Counted from the first letter of the stretch, positions 36,205-44,930 are shown. The stretch is 64,000 nucleotides of DNA from Clostridium aciditolerans (GCF_016316925.1 NZ_JAEEGB010000010.1:79778-143777); one strand, 5' to 3'. A program made the numbers and translations. Notes: generated by a model from the sequence alone, not told the origin.

Positions 36205-36394
36205 AAGTTGACAGTTGACAATTGACAGAGGACAGTGAAGGCGAGTTTTCTTCCTAGCGTCAGAAAACTATTATATTTTAAGACTCGTTTCACTAATGTG
36301 AAACGTCGATTTATAATACAATTAAAGATTTTTCGCAGTGTAGCGGAGAAAAATCCTCCTTCATTGTCCTCTGTCCTCTGTCCTCTGTCAATTG
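36205..36394 (-). repeat. Modular palindromic element (family A), copy 3, short form, inverted
   Basis: 190 bp between spoVD and murE, in the opposite orientation to copy 2. The order is 7-bp units (GTTGACA, GTTGACA, ATTGACA, GAGGACA), the GTTTTCTTCCTAGCGTCAG hairpin, a CGTTTCAC/GTGAAACG hairpin, the ATTTTTCGC...GGAGAAAAATCC hairpin, then TGTCCTC units. The central hairpin sequence differs from other copies, yet its pairing is kept. Confidence 0.83.
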
Positions 36395-36490
36395 TTTTTA
36401 CACAAAAATTATCAACTTAAATTATAGTATAAAGCAACTTTAAAGTTCAGTTCTCTGTAGCTTAATTCTTCACATATGTATTGTAGTTTA

Positions 36491-36536
36491 TACAGAATAT
36501 TGGCATGCAACACATATTTATTCTGTATTGCATGCC
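36491..36536 (-). other. Interleaved inverted repeats downstream of spoVD (pseudoknot or alternative hairpins)
   Basis: Four 9-nt blocks lie in the order TACAGAATA (36491-36499), GGCATGCAA (36502-36510), TATTCTGTA (36519-36527), TTGCATGCC (36528-36536). Blocks 1 and 3 pair, and blocks 2 and 4 pair, each perfectly. The pairs are interleaved, so both hairpins cannot form as simple nested stems. Confidence 0.6.
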
Positions 36537-36559
36537 TAAAGTTACTTTGTAATTTATTT

Positions 36560-38749
36560 TTAGTCTCCTAATATCTCCGTATGAAGAGTTATAACCGTTC
36601 CTTTTTCAACTTCTTTTCCTGGTTCTACACTTTGTTCCGATATCATCCCATCTCCCTCAAAGTCTGCTTTAAGTCCTACACTATTAAATACAGCAACAGC
36701 TCTATCTCTACTCAATCCCGTAACATCTGGAACTGCTACTACTTTATTATAGTTTGGTGTGCTGCCTGTGTAAAGAATAATTTTGCTACCTTCCTTCACC
36801 GTATATCCTGGTTTTGGATTCATATCCACAATATATTCTCCATTAGAATCAGACTCACTATCTAAATGCTGATCTTTAAGAACCTTTTCGGCATCAGCTT
36901 TCTTCATGCCCCTTACATCTGGTATAACTACATCCTTTAGCATGCTTCTAGCAATATCCTGGCTATCTGCATCACTCTTCATAGCTAGATAATTAAATAT
37001 ATCATTAAATACCTGCTGTGCTACTGGTGCTGTTATTTGACCAGCATAGTAATTAGATGGATCCGGTTCATCTATTGACACTAAGACTGTTATTCTAGGG
37101 TCGTTTGCAGGCGCCATGCCTATAAATGAAGATATATATTTTCCTGGTTGGTACCCTCCTTGACCTGCTTTTTGAGCTGTTCCAGTTTTTCCACCTATAT
37201 GATACCCTTCTATAAAGGCTTTTTTACCGCCACCTTCTGAAACAACTTTTTCTAAATACCCTCTAAGCTGTGAAGCTTTGTTAGCATCTATTATTTGTTT
37301 ACTATTATCTCCTGAAATATCAAACTGCTTATCGATAACTTTATTATCTTTTTCATCGTCATAATGAGATATTTCTTTCATAACGTGAGGTTTTATCAAA
37401 GTTCCACCATTAGCTATGGCGTTAAAGGCAGTAATAAACTGAATAGGTGAAACCGTATTAGTCTGTCCAAAGGATATAGTAGCTAAATCAATCTCACTTA
37501 TGTTCTCAGGCTTTTTTATAATTCCTTTTGCTTCTCCCGGTAAATCTATGCCTGTCTTTTCTCCAAAGCCAAACTTTTTAATATATTTATATAAATTTTC
37601 TTTACCTACTTTTTTACCAACTGAAGCAAAACCAACGTTACAGGAGTTTTTAAGTATGTCAACAAAATTTTGTTCTCCATGCCCAGAAGTTTTCCAACAA
37701 TGTATTATTTTTTTCCCTACAGTAAAACTTCCGCCGCAGGTATACTTATCATTTTCACTAACAGCATTTTCTCCTAAAGCTGCCGTTGCTGTTATTACCT
37801 TGAAAATTGACCCAGGTTCAAAAGTATCACTTACGGACCTGTTTCTCCAGCTTTTTTGAAGCTCATCGTAGGACATATCCTTAATCCAAGGGTCATTTGG
37901 ATTATAATCTGGTTTGTTAACCATAGCAAGTACTTCTCCATTTTTAGGGTCCATAACAACTATAGAGACAGCCTTTGCCTGATTATCCTTCAGTGCTTGG
38001 TCTGCAGCTTTTTCTACAAAGTGTTGAATCATATCATCTATTGTTAAAACTACATCTTTGCCATCTATTGGCTTAGTATATTCAGAAATTGTGTATGGAA
38101 GTTCCTTACTCTTTCTATCAGTCTCTGCAATTCTAACTCCTGGAGTGCCGGATAACTCTTTGTTATAATTAAGCTCAACACCGGTTAGTCCATTTCCATC
38201 TGAATTAGTATGCCCAAGCACATGAGCTAAAAAATTATTATTAGGGTAATATCTCTTGGTATCAGCTGATATTAGTACTCCTCTTAAGTCCAAATTCCTG
38301 ACCTTATCAGCTTCTTCTTTTTCAATCCTTCTTTTTAATGTAGCTGAGCCAAGAGGAAGTCCCCCTGGAAGTGTTTTACCTAATACTTTTGAAACCTCAC
38401 CCTTGTCCATGGCTAAAGCCCCACTAAGCTTTTCTGCTATCTCATCTTGGGACAACTTTTTCTCTTTCATAGTGTCTCTTAAGGTGTTCATATCTAAATC
38501 TACTCTATAAACGTTAGCACTTACTGCTAGTTCACGGCCATTACGATCAAGTATCCTTCCTCTTTTAGCATCAATTTTTACCTCGCTTGTCCATTGATCT
38601 ATCGCTAGGGATTTTAATTTATGAGACTGATATACCATTATGTAAAACATCCTACCAAACATCAAGCAGAAGGCTAAGAAAAGAAAGCTGAAAACAACTA
38701 TCATTCTTTTTCGTATAATAACTTTATCTCTGTATTCCTTTTTTGACAA
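36560..38749 (-). CDS. spoVD: Class B penicillin-binding protein with two PASTA domains (SpoVD-like)
   Basis: This 729-residue transpeptidase has an N-terminal transmembrane helix (about 14-38), a PBP dimerisation domain (about 55-220), a transpeptidase domain and two C-terminal PASTA domains (about 607-670 and 675-729). The active-site motifs are SIFK (Ser314-Lys317), SCN (369-371) and KTG (522-524). Cysteines 338 and 351 and the PASTA pair fit the SpoVD type, which works with SpoVE on the cortex; a vegetative PBP2B-like role is the alternative. It starts at TTG (38749) after a GGGGGT-rich SD. No separate pbpB lies in the cluster. Confidence 0.92.
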   Translation of the reverse strand: MSKKEYRDKVIIRKRMIVVFSFLFLAFCLMFGRMFYIMVYQSHKLKSLAIDQWTSEVKIDAKRGRILDRNGRELAVSANVYRVDLDMNTLRDTMKEKKLSQDEIAEKLSGALAMDKGEVSKVLGKTLPGGLPLGSATLKRRIEKEEADKVRNLDLRGVLISADTKRYYPNNNFLAHVLGHTNSDGNGLTGVELNYNKELSGTPGVRIAETDRKSKELPYTISEYTKPIDGKDVVLTIDDMIQHFVEKAADQALKDNQAKAVSIVVMDPKNGEVLAMVNKPDYNPNDPWIKDMSYDELQKSWRNRSVSDTFEPGSIFKVITATAALGENAVSENDKYTCGGSFTVGKKIIHCWKTSGHGEQNFVDILKNSCNVGFASVGKKVGKENLYKYIKKFGFGEKTGIDLPGEAKGIIKKPENISEIDLATISFGQTNTVSPIQFITAFNAIANGGTLIKPHVMKEISHYDDEKDNKVIDKQFDISGDNSKQIIDANKASQLRGYLEKVVSEGGGKKAFIEGYHIGGKTGTAQKAGQGGYQPGKYISSFIGMAPANDPRITVLVSIDEPDPSNYYAGQITAPVAQQVFNDIFNYLAMKSDADSQDIARSMLKDVVIPDVRGMKKADAEKVLKDQHLDSESDSNGEYIVDMNPKPGYTVKEGSKIILYTGSTPNYNKVVAVPDVTGLSRDRAVAVFNSVGLKADFEGDGMISEQSVEPGKEVEKGTVITLHTEILGD

Positions 38750-38854
38750 CCTGTTTACCCCCGTTAAAATTACTATAAAAACAAATCAAACGAAAAATAG
38801 TTTTTTTCTGCTGTCTTTCTTAATTTTTCAGTGGTAAAACTGATAAATCTTCAT

Positions 38855-39361
38855 CTAAAACAGTAATTTTGTAAGCTTATTCCAAATGTTCTCTTTCTCT
38901 ACTTTATCCTGCGCTTTCTTTTCTGTTATTTTAATGTTTTCTTTGCCTAAATTTGTATAAACTGCCGCCCCTTTATCTGGTGGTAACATTTGAAGTTTAT
39001 TAATTGCTATATCCTCAATGTATTGTAAATTATTGTATTTAACAAGTTCAACCTTTAAATTTTCATTTTCTCTATTAATTTCATTTATATTATGTTTTGT
39101 TGAATTTAATTCCATCTGCATATTATAAATAGCACAATATCTTCCTATAAGTACTAATCCAACTACAAATGTTAAAACAATGTTTCTTATTACTTTCACC
39201 TTATTATTGAGTCTTTTTTTAGCCTTTCTTTTTTTTCTTAACTTTTCCTTTTTGTTTTCTTCTTCATGGCTTTGGTTATCCCTATAAGGTCTGTATTCAG
39301 GCTGTAGAACGGTATTACCTTGTATGAAGCTCTCTTCATTTACCACTATCACTTTATTCAC
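38855..39361 (-). CDS. ftsL: FtsL-like septum formation protein
   Basis: This 168-residue protein has a long basic cytoplasmic tail (EEENKKEKLRKKRKAKKRLN), one transmembrane helix (about 58-76), and an extracellular leucine-zipper-like coiled coil (about 78-130), the FtsL/DivIC plan. The coordinates match the rsmH-ftsL-pbp order of dcw clusters. The starting GTG (39361) overlaps an SD-like AGGTGAGG; a second GTG three codons later, 6 nt from GAGGTG, is equally plausible. Confidence 0.82.
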   Translation of the reverse strand: MNKVIVVNEESFIQGNTVLQPEYRPYRDNQSHEEENKKEKLRKKRKAKKRLNNKVKVIRNIVLTFVVGLVLIGRYCAIYNMQMELNSTKHNINEINRENENLKVELVKYNNLQYIEDIAINKLQMLPPDKGAAVYTNLGKENIKITEKKAQDKVEKENIWNKLTKLLF

Positions 39362-39379
39362 CTCACCTAAAATTTAGAA

Positions 39380-40309
39380 CTATATTCTTTCCGATACCCT
39401 GAGCTTAGCACTTTTGCTCCTTGAATTTACATTCATCTCTTCTTCTGAAGGATCAATAGGTTTTTTAGTTATAATTTTTATATAAGGTTTTTTTCCACAT
39501 ACGCAAACTGGAAAATCTGAGGGACATGTACATGGGTTTTCTAATTGCTTGAACTTAGTTTTTATTATTCTATCCTCTAGTGAATGAAATGTTATAACTG
39601 CTATTCTACCTCCTTTATTTAAATGTTCTACACTGTCTTCTACAGCTTTATTTAATATTTGAAGCTCTCTATTAACTTCAATTCTTATAGCTTGGAAGGT
39701 CCTTTTTGCCGGGTGTCCCTCCTTTTGAAATTTAGCTGGAATAGCTTCTCTTATTATTTCTACGAGCTCCCCTGTAGTTTTTATATTTTCTCTTTCTCTT
39801 CTTTGTACAATAAATTTTGCTATTCTTTTGGCAAACTTATCTTCACCATATTCTTTTATTATTCTAGATATATCCTGTTCACTGTAGCTATTAACTACAT
39901 CATAGGCAGAAAGTGTGTCATCTCTATTCATCCTCATATCTAAAGGTGCATCCTTCATATAGCTGAAGCCTCTCTCACCTTCATCCAATTGATAAGATGA
40001 AACTCCTAAATCCATCATTATGCCATCGATTTTTTCTATTCCTAAATCCTTTAAAATTTCATCTATATTATAAAAATTGCTATGAACATAAGTTACATTA
40101 TCAAATTCTTTTAATCTTTCTTGTGCCGCTTCTAGTGCACAAGTATCTTGATCTATTCCTATAAGTCTTCCTTTTGAAGATAATCTTTTAAGAATTTCAA
40201 ATGAATGTCCACCGCCACCTAAGGTACAATCTACGTATGTACCATCTTCTTTTATATTAAGTGCTTCTATTGTTTCTTCTAATAATACTGATACATGTTT
40301 AAATTCCAT
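39380..40309 (-). CDS. rsmH: 16S rRNA (cytosine(1402)-N4)-methyltransferase
   Basis: This 309-residue SAM enzyme (formerly MraW) N4-methylates C1402 in the decoding centre. It starts [17 protein letters not shown], with [12 protein letters not shown] (SAM motif), [27 protein letters not shown] and [10 protein letters not shown]. The ATG at 40309 is 8 nt after GGAGG; the 18-codon upstream extension is not supported. It follows mraZ at 37 nt. Confidence 0.97.
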   Translation of the reverse strand: MEFKHVSVLLEETIEALNIKEDGTYVDCTLGGGGHSFEILKRLSSKGRLIGIDQDTCALEAAQERLKEFDNVTYVHSNFYNIDEILKDLGIEKIDGIMMDLGVSSYQLDEGERGFSYMKDAPLDMRMNRDDTLSAYDVVNSYSEQDISRIIKEYGEDKFAKRIAKFIVQRRERENIKTTGELVEIIREAIPAKFQKEGHPAKRTFQAIRIEVNRELQILNKAVEDSVEHLNKGGRIAVITFHSLEDRIIKTKFKQLENPCTCPSDFPVCVCGKKPYIKIITKKPIDPSEEEMNVNSRSKSAKLRVSERI

Positions 40310-40346
40310 AACTATTTCCTCCACTACTATCAATTCTGTTATATCT

Positions 40347-40775
40347 CTAAATTCCAAGTTCACTCATCTGTTCTGCAATTTCATCAAAGTCTATATTTGA
40401 ATTGTTATATTCTTCCCAGTTCTCCTTACTCCAAATTTCTACTCTATTGGATACCCCAATACTTACTATTTCCTTTTTTACCTTTGCATATTCCAAAAGA
40501 TTTTGTGGAATTAAGCTTCTTCCTTGCTTGTCCATATCAATCTCATTAGCTCCTGAAAAGAAAAATCTAACAAAGGCTCGGGCATTCTTACTTGTTAATG
40601 GGAGGTTTTTCAACTTTTGCTCTAATATTTCCCACTCACTTAAGGGGTATGCATATAAGCAACCATCCAATCCTTTTGTGAGTATAAACTTGTTTCCAAG
40701 CTCTTCTCTAAACTTTGAAGGTACAATTATTCTATTTTTACTATCTAAGGCATGCTCGTATTCACCTATAAACAT
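40347..40775 (-). CDS. mraZ: Transcriptional regulator MraZ
   Basis: This 142-residue protein has two AbrB-like domains (about 5-50 and 78-122), each with an [11 protein letters not shown] / [11 protein letters not shown] type motif. MraZ forms a ring that binds repeated GTGG-type boxes in its own promoter and controls the division cluster. Three direct 10-bp boxes are visible 23-52 nt upstream (40798-40827). It is the first gene of the 15.7-kb cluster. Confidence 0.96.
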   Translation of the reverse strand: MFIGEYEHALDSKNRIIVPSKFREELGNKFILTKGLDGCLYAYPLSEWEILEQKLKNLPLTSKNARAFVRFFFSGANEIDMDKQGRSLIPQNLLEYAKVKKEIVSIGVSNRVEIWSKENWEEYNNSNIDFDEIAEQMSELGI

Positions 40776-40797
40776 CTTTGCACCCCAATTTTGTTAT

Positions 40798-40827
40798 TTT
40801 CCTCCACTTTGCTCCACTTTTAACCAC
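40798..40827 (-). promoter_or_regulatory. MraZ operator: three tandem 10-bp boxes
   Basis: On the minus strand three 10-mers follow each other without gap: GTGGTTAAAA, GTGGAGCAAA, GTGGAGGAAA. All start GTGG and end AAA. Repeated boxes with 10-bp periodicity are the known recognition pattern of MraZ, so this is likely its autoregulatory site. Confidence 0.75.
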
Positions 40828-41138
40828 TGAGTTTACATATTCTATATTAACATAAAAATTCCTCTTTTAAATAATCTTTTTTTAATATATTTTTTAAGTC
40901 TATTAAAATTGTTCTTTCTACCTTTATCGACTTCAGTTTTTCAACACTTTACAATATATTTTTTAATTATCTACATATCTATTCCATATTAGCCTTAATT
41001 CTACAATTATACATAAATATTATCTTTTAGCCTTTTCCACATTAAGGCATTTAACCCTTAATATTTTTTTATAAAAAGTACCTACTTTTAGAATAATAAT
41101 GTATAGGAGTTTTTAAAATAAGGAAAGGATGATTCAGT
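40828..41138. other. A/T-rich intergenic region between divergent mraZ and a small ORF
   Basis: About 310 nt of very A/T-rich DNA. It must hold the mraZ promoter; a TTTAAA / TTAATA pair near 40845-40872 on the minus strand is possible but weak. I see no repeat, RNA gene or further coding frame. Confidence 0.5.
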
Positions 41139-41285
41139 ATGATGGGTAATAGTATAATGAAACATATGTTTAAGCATCACCATATGCGCTGTCTTAATAA
41201 AAGTGAAAAAGTGTGCATTGCAGCAATTATAGGATACAGTTTTATGAAAGGTATATGCATAGGTATGTACCTTGGAAGAAAATAA
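41139..41285 (+). CDS. Small Met/His-rich membrane-type protein (hypothetical)
   Basis: A 48-residue frame starts MMGNSIMKHMFKHHHMRC, continues with a short Lys/Glu linker, and ends in a hydrophobic helix (VCIAAIIGYSFMKGICIGMY) and GRK. The SD GGAAAGGA lies 9 nt before ATG and the reading frame ends TAA at 41283-41285. The His/Met/Cys-rich head next to a helix could bind metal, but nothing is known. It points in the same direction as the PocR kinase 219 nt downstream, with a hairpin between. Confidence 0.6.
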   Translation: MMGNSIMKHMFKHHHMRCLNKSEKVCIAAIIGYSFMKGICIGMYLGRK

Positions 41286-41314
41286 TGTTTTAGAAAATAT
41301 TATTTCCTTATGTT

Positions 41315-41341
41315 GGTGAAAAGTCTAAATGTCTTTTCACC
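41315..41341 (+). terminator. Hairpin after the small Met/His ORF
   Basis: A perfect 9-bp stem GGTGAAAAG / CTTTTCACC (41315-41323, 41333-41341) without a T run. The same GGTGAAAAG / TTTTCACC pair occurs in the family B element at 46303-46330, so it may be a repeat fragment instead of a terminator. Confidence 0.4.
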
Positions 41342-41504
41342 ATCTACTTATCAGTGCTGAGTCAGTTCGGCTAAAGTTGTGTGTTTATCAAAGGTTATTA
41401 GGTTCTTTAAAGTCAAATATTAATCGCCAACTAGGAGGAATTTAAAGTAATATGTAGAACTTTTATACATTAAGTATTTTAAATTTACTAAATGGGGGAT
41501 TATA

Positions 41505-43598
41505 ATGGACTATCAGTTATCTGATCTTATAAGTATACCTCAACTTCAAAAATTGCTAAATAGCTTTTACACTGCAACTGGTATTGCCACAGGAATTGTC
41601 TCTATAAATGGTGATATATTGACATCTACAGCTTGGAGCGATATTTGTACAAAGTTTCATAGAGCAAATCCTAAGTCAAGTATTCGTTGTATTGAAAGTG
41701 ATAAACAGGCCTTTGAGCCTTTTGCAAGAAGTGAAAAAATTATAAGCTATAAATGTAAAAATGGACTTATAGAGATAGGTACTCCAATAATAATAGAAGG
41801 AAAATTCCTTGCTATTATATACGCTGGGCAAATTCACTTCGAAGAGCCAGACATAGAATACTTTAAAAAACAGGCTGACGAATTTGGCTTCAATGAAAAA
41901 GAATATTTGAAAGCACTAAGAAAAGTTCCTGTTGTAAAGGAAAAAGAGTACATAAAAATTCTTAAGTTTTTAAAAGATTTATCTGAAATGATTGGAGAAA
42001 TGGGTTTAAGTCAATTAAAATTATTACAAGCACAAAAAAAGTTAGAAGTATCTGAACGAAGGTATAGACTAGCTCTCCATGGCTCTAATGATGGTATTTG
42101 GGATATAAATTTTTTAGATAATACTGTCTATTTTTCACAAAGATTTATAGAAATTTTAGGTTATAGTAACGGTGAACTTAAATCATTAATTAATCATTTA
42201 GACAAAATTATTCATATTGATGATATAGATTCTTTTTGGAGTGAATATTATAATCACTTAGACAATAAATCTGACCATTTTATTAAAGAGGTACGAATTA
42301 GAACCAAATGGGGATATGATAAATGGGTACTAGTTAGAGGTGCTGCTACCTGGCATAACAATATTCCTATAAGAGTGGCTGGGTCTTTAACAGATTTATC
42401 TAATCAAAAATCTGCTGAAGCTAGCTTAAAAAGTGCACAAGTTTTTTCTAAAGCAATTATAGACTATGCAAATATAGTATTATGTGTGTTTAATTCCAGT
42501 GGAGAATTAACACAGTTCAGCCGATATACGCAAGAGCTTTGGGGCTATTCTGAAAAAGAAGTATTAGGCTACGCCTGGATGGAAACTCTTTATCCCGGTG
42601 ACGCTGGAAAAGAGCTGCTAAACTTTATGTTGTCAATAGATACAAAAGATACTTTGCCTCAGCTAGAAAGCACCTTAATTTTTAAAGACAATTCTCTGCA
42701 TACTATACTTTGGAATAGTAAAATAGTAACAAATGAAGATGGATCAATAAAAAATATCATATGTTCAGGATTAGATATAACCGAAAGAAAAAATGCTGAA
42801 AGAAGATTGACAGAGTTTTTCGCAAATATCTCTCATGAACTAAGAACGCCTCTAAATATAATATTTAGTTCTCTTCAATTAATAGACCACTGTAGTGTTG
42901 GGGCTTCAGAAAGTATTAACAGCTGCATATGTAAAAAATACACGAAAGGTATGCAGCAAAATTGCTACAGATTATTAAGATTAGTAAATAACTTAATAGA
43001 TATCACAAAGATTGATGCTGGATATCTAGAACTAAATATGGATCGATGCAATATAGTAAGTCTAGTAGAAGATATAACAGTATCAGTTGCAGAATATATA
43101 GAGAGCAAGAATATAAGTTTAATATTTGATACAGATATTGAGGAAAAAATCATATGTTGTGATTGTGATAAAATTGAAAGAATTGTTTTAAATCTTCTTT
43201 CAAATGCTACTAAATTTACTAATGCTGGAGGGTTCATATTGGTAACTTTGCAGGATAAGGGCTCTAATACTATTATTTCTATAAAGGACACGGGAATAGG
43301 CATAGAAAAAAGCAAGTTAGAAATTATATTTGAAAGGTTTAAGCAAGTAAATAAATCTTTTACACGGGACCATGAGGGTAGTGGAATAGGTTTATCCCTT
43401 GTAAAACATCTGGTAGAAATGCATAAAGGATCTATTAAAGTTACTAGCGAATATGGCAAAGGTTCTGAGTTTATAATTGAACTTCCTGACAATTTAAATT
43501 TTGAAGATACCTGTAATAAAATCAAAAAACTATATACTAATGAGCACTATAAAGTCGAAAATATACATATAGAATTTTCCGATATATATTTTAGCTAA
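41505..43598 (+). CDS. PocR-PAS-PAS sensor histidine kinase
   Basis: This 697-residue cytoplasmic kinase has no membrane helix. It has a PocR ligand-binding domain (about 8-170, with cysteines in DICTKFHR, SIRCIES and SYKCKNGLIEIGTPI), then PAS domains (about 185-300 and 312-427). A HisKA domain follows with His444 (NISHELRTPLN), then HATPase_c with LLSNATKFTN, IKDTGIGI and HEGSGIGLSLVKHL. PocR domains sense small organic ligands such as diols. No response regulator gene is adjacent, so it is an orphan kinase. ATG follows an AAATGGGGGAT SD. The upstream 90 nt (41410-41500) shows no recognised riboswitch. Confidence 0.9.
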   Translation: MDYQLSDLISIPQLQKLLNSFYTATGIATGIVSINGDILTSTAWSDICTKFHRANPKSSIRCIESDKQAFEPFARSEKIISYKCKNGLIEIGTPIIIEGKFLAIIYAGQIHFEEPDIEYFKKQADEFGFNEKEYLKALRKVPVVKEKEYIKILKFLKDLSEMIGEMGLSQLKLLQAQKKLEVSERRYRLALHGSNDGIWDINFLDNTVYFSQRFIEILGYSNGELKSLINHLDKIIHIDDIDSFWSEYYNHLDNKSDHFIKEVRIRTKWGYDKWVLVRGAATWHNNIPIRVAGSLTDLSNQKSAEASLKSAQVFSKAIIDYANIVLCVFNSSGELTQFSRYTQELWGYSEKEVLGYAWMETLYPGDAGKELLNFMLSIDTKDTLPQLESTLIFKDNSLHTILWNSKIVTNEDGSIKNIICSGLDITERKNAERRLTEFFANISHELRTPLNIIFSSLQLIDHCSVGASESINSCICKKYTKGMQQNCYRLLRLVNNLIDITKIDAGYLELNMDRCNIVSLVEDITVSVAEYIESKNISLIFDTDIEEKIICCDCDKIERIVLNLLSNATKFTNAGGFILVTLQDKGSNTIISIKDTGIGIEKSKLEIIFERFKQVNKSFTRDHEGSGIGLSLVKHLVEMHKGSIKVTSEYGKGSEFIIELPDNLNFEDTCNKIKKLYTNEHYKVENIHIEFSDIYFS

Positions 43599-43623
43599 CT
43601 CTAGAATTTGAAAACAGCAACCT

Positions 43624-43651
43624 ACTTATATGCAAATATAGGCATATAAGT
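43624..43651 (+). terminator. Probable terminator hairpin after the PocR kinase
   Basis: A perfect 10-bp A/T-rich stem ACTTATATGC / GCATATAAGT (43624-43633, 43642-43651) begins 26 nt after the stop codon. It is followed by TTGACTTTCT, a poor T tract. Confidence 0.4.
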
Positions 43652-43753
43652 TGACTTTCTAGTTAGTTTCTCTATATTTATTAACAAACTTTTGAATGGT
43701 TTCAATGATAGTCAATTATAGGATAAATATATGGATTAGGAGCAAACTATATA

Positions 43754-43917
43754 TAAGCAGGCATCCAAAATCTTAAGTAGATATCCCAAATCTATGATTT
43801 TGAGATGATCACTTACACAGAGTGCTGGTTTGGTGATAGTCACTTACACAGCGTGCTGATTTTGAGATGATCGCTTACTCAGCGAGTACTCATTCGACGA
43901 AAGGAGAAGGAGTTTCA
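43754..43917 (-). repeat. Solo cassette of family A: 31-bp direct repeats without the outer heptad arms
   Basis: It matches the internal cassette of copies 1 and 4. It opens AAGCAGGCATCCAAAATC, then TTAAGTAGATATCCC, then tandem ~31-bp units each starting TCACTTACACAG or TCGCTTACTCAG, and ends near GGAGTTTC. The 7-bp units and outer hairpins are missing. It lies immediately upstream of the DUF2892 gene and may influence its expression. Confidence 0.75.
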
Positions 43918-43956
43918 TTTAGTAAATTTAAAGTATATATAGGAGATGTTTACTGT

Positions 43957-44391
43957 ATGAAAAAGTGTTTGTTTTTATCCACAGCTAATAGAGTTAAATA
44001 TCACACTTCTGATAAGGCAAATCAAAAAATTAAAGAAGAAACTTTAGATAATATAAATTATTATAGAGGTAGAAGCAACATAGAAATATCTAATCGCATT
44101 AAAGAATTAAATAATGAATGGGATATAGAAAGAGTCCTAGAAACTAATGCCTCTATGTTAATTGTTTTAGGGTCAATTTTAGCTATTACTACCAATAAAA
44201 AATATTGGCCATTTTTCACAGGGGCTATAGGTGGTTTTTTACTTCAACATGCAACACAAGGTTGGTGCCCTCCTCTTCCAATAATAAGAAACTTAGGCAT
44301 AAGAACCTCAAGTGAAATAGATGAAGAAAAATTTTATTTGAAATACTTAAGAGGTGATTATGAAAAATGGAGTGACCGAACTGAACATTAG
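43957..44391 (+). CDS. DUF2892 (YgaP-like) membrane protein
   Basis: This 144-residue protein has a hydrophilic N-terminal half (MKKCLFLSTANRVKYHTSDK) of unknown role and a C-terminal DUF2892 region. That region contains NASMLIVLGSILAITTNKKYW, then FTGAIGGFLLQHATQGWCPP and LGIRTSSEIDEEKFYLKYLRGDY. DUF2892 is usually found fused to or beside rhodanese domains (YgaP); none is seen here. The frame is open upstream to 43867, but that stretch is repeat sequence; ATG at 43957 has AGGAG 11 nt upstream and is preferred. Confidence 0.8.
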   Translation: MKKCLFLSTANRVKYHTSDKANQKIKEETLDNINYYRGRSNIEISNRIKELNNEWDIERVLETNASMLIVLGSILAITTNKKYWPFFTGAIGGFLLQHATQGWCPPLPIIRNLGIRTSSEIDEEKFYLKYLRGDYEKWSDRTEH

Positions 44392-44423
44392 TCATATATT
44401 TCTTCTTCAATTCGTGAAATAAG

Positions 44424-44810
44424 AATTTTGCGACGCAATTTTTAGAGGACAGTTGACAGAGGACAATTGACAGTGAAGGTGAGTTTTCCTCCTCACGTCA
44501 GAAAACTAATTTATTTTTTTAGGCTTGTTTTGCTAATGCAAAACATCGCTAATTTAAGCAGACATTCAAAATCTTAAGTAGATATCCCAAATCTTTGATT
44601 TGGTGATAGTCACTTACACAGAGTGCTGATTTTGAGATGGTCGCTTACACAGCGTATTGATTTGGAGTGAATCGCTTACTCAGAGAGTACTCCTGCGAAA
44701 CAAAAGAGCAGGAGTTTCTTTTAAATTAAAGATTTTTCGTAGTATAGCGGAGAAAAATCCTCCTTCACTGTCCTCTGTCCTCTAAAAAATAATACGTCGT
44801 ATTATTTTTA
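44424..44810 (-). repeat. Modular palindromic element (family A), copy 4, long form with cassette, inverted
   Basis: 387 bp in inverted orientation relative to copy 1. It begins with a GCGACGC palindrome and heptads GAGGACA, GTTGACA, GAGGACA, ATTGACA. The GAGTTTTCCTCCTCACGTC hairpin and a TTTTGC/GCAAAA hairpin follow. Then comes the cassette with two exact-length 31-bp units starting TCACTTACACAGAG and TCGCTTACACAGCG, and a third partial unit. It closes with the ATTTTTCG...GAGAAAAATCC hairpin, TGTCCTC units and an ACGTCGT palindrome. It fills most of the 687-nt gap before ychF. Confidence 0.85.
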
Positions 44811-44930
44811 TTTTACGAATTACAGTACTTATTTGCTCTTTTTTCCTATAAAAGTCACCAAATTAAATTATAGTATAGCTCTCCTTTAGATTCATTTTCC
44901 TATATTTAATTACATATTTACCTCTTATCC

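Noticed and set aside
38750-38854. Extra small gene between spoVD and ftsL
   Set aside because: No frame with SD and start was found; the segment is A/T-rich spacer.
41342-41504. Riboswitch in front of the PocR kinase
   Set aside because: No known aptamer core was recognised; the segment has only an isolated AGGAGG at 41435 followed by a non-coding stretch.
43754-43917. CRISPR-like array of ~31-bp direct repeats
   Set aside because: The units abut without unique spacers, diverge from each other, and recur inside larger palindromic elements; no cas genes are near.
43867-43956. 30-codon N-terminal extension of the DUF2892 protein
   Set aside because: It is translated repeat sequence. The ATG at 43957 has its own SD and gives a sensible protein.
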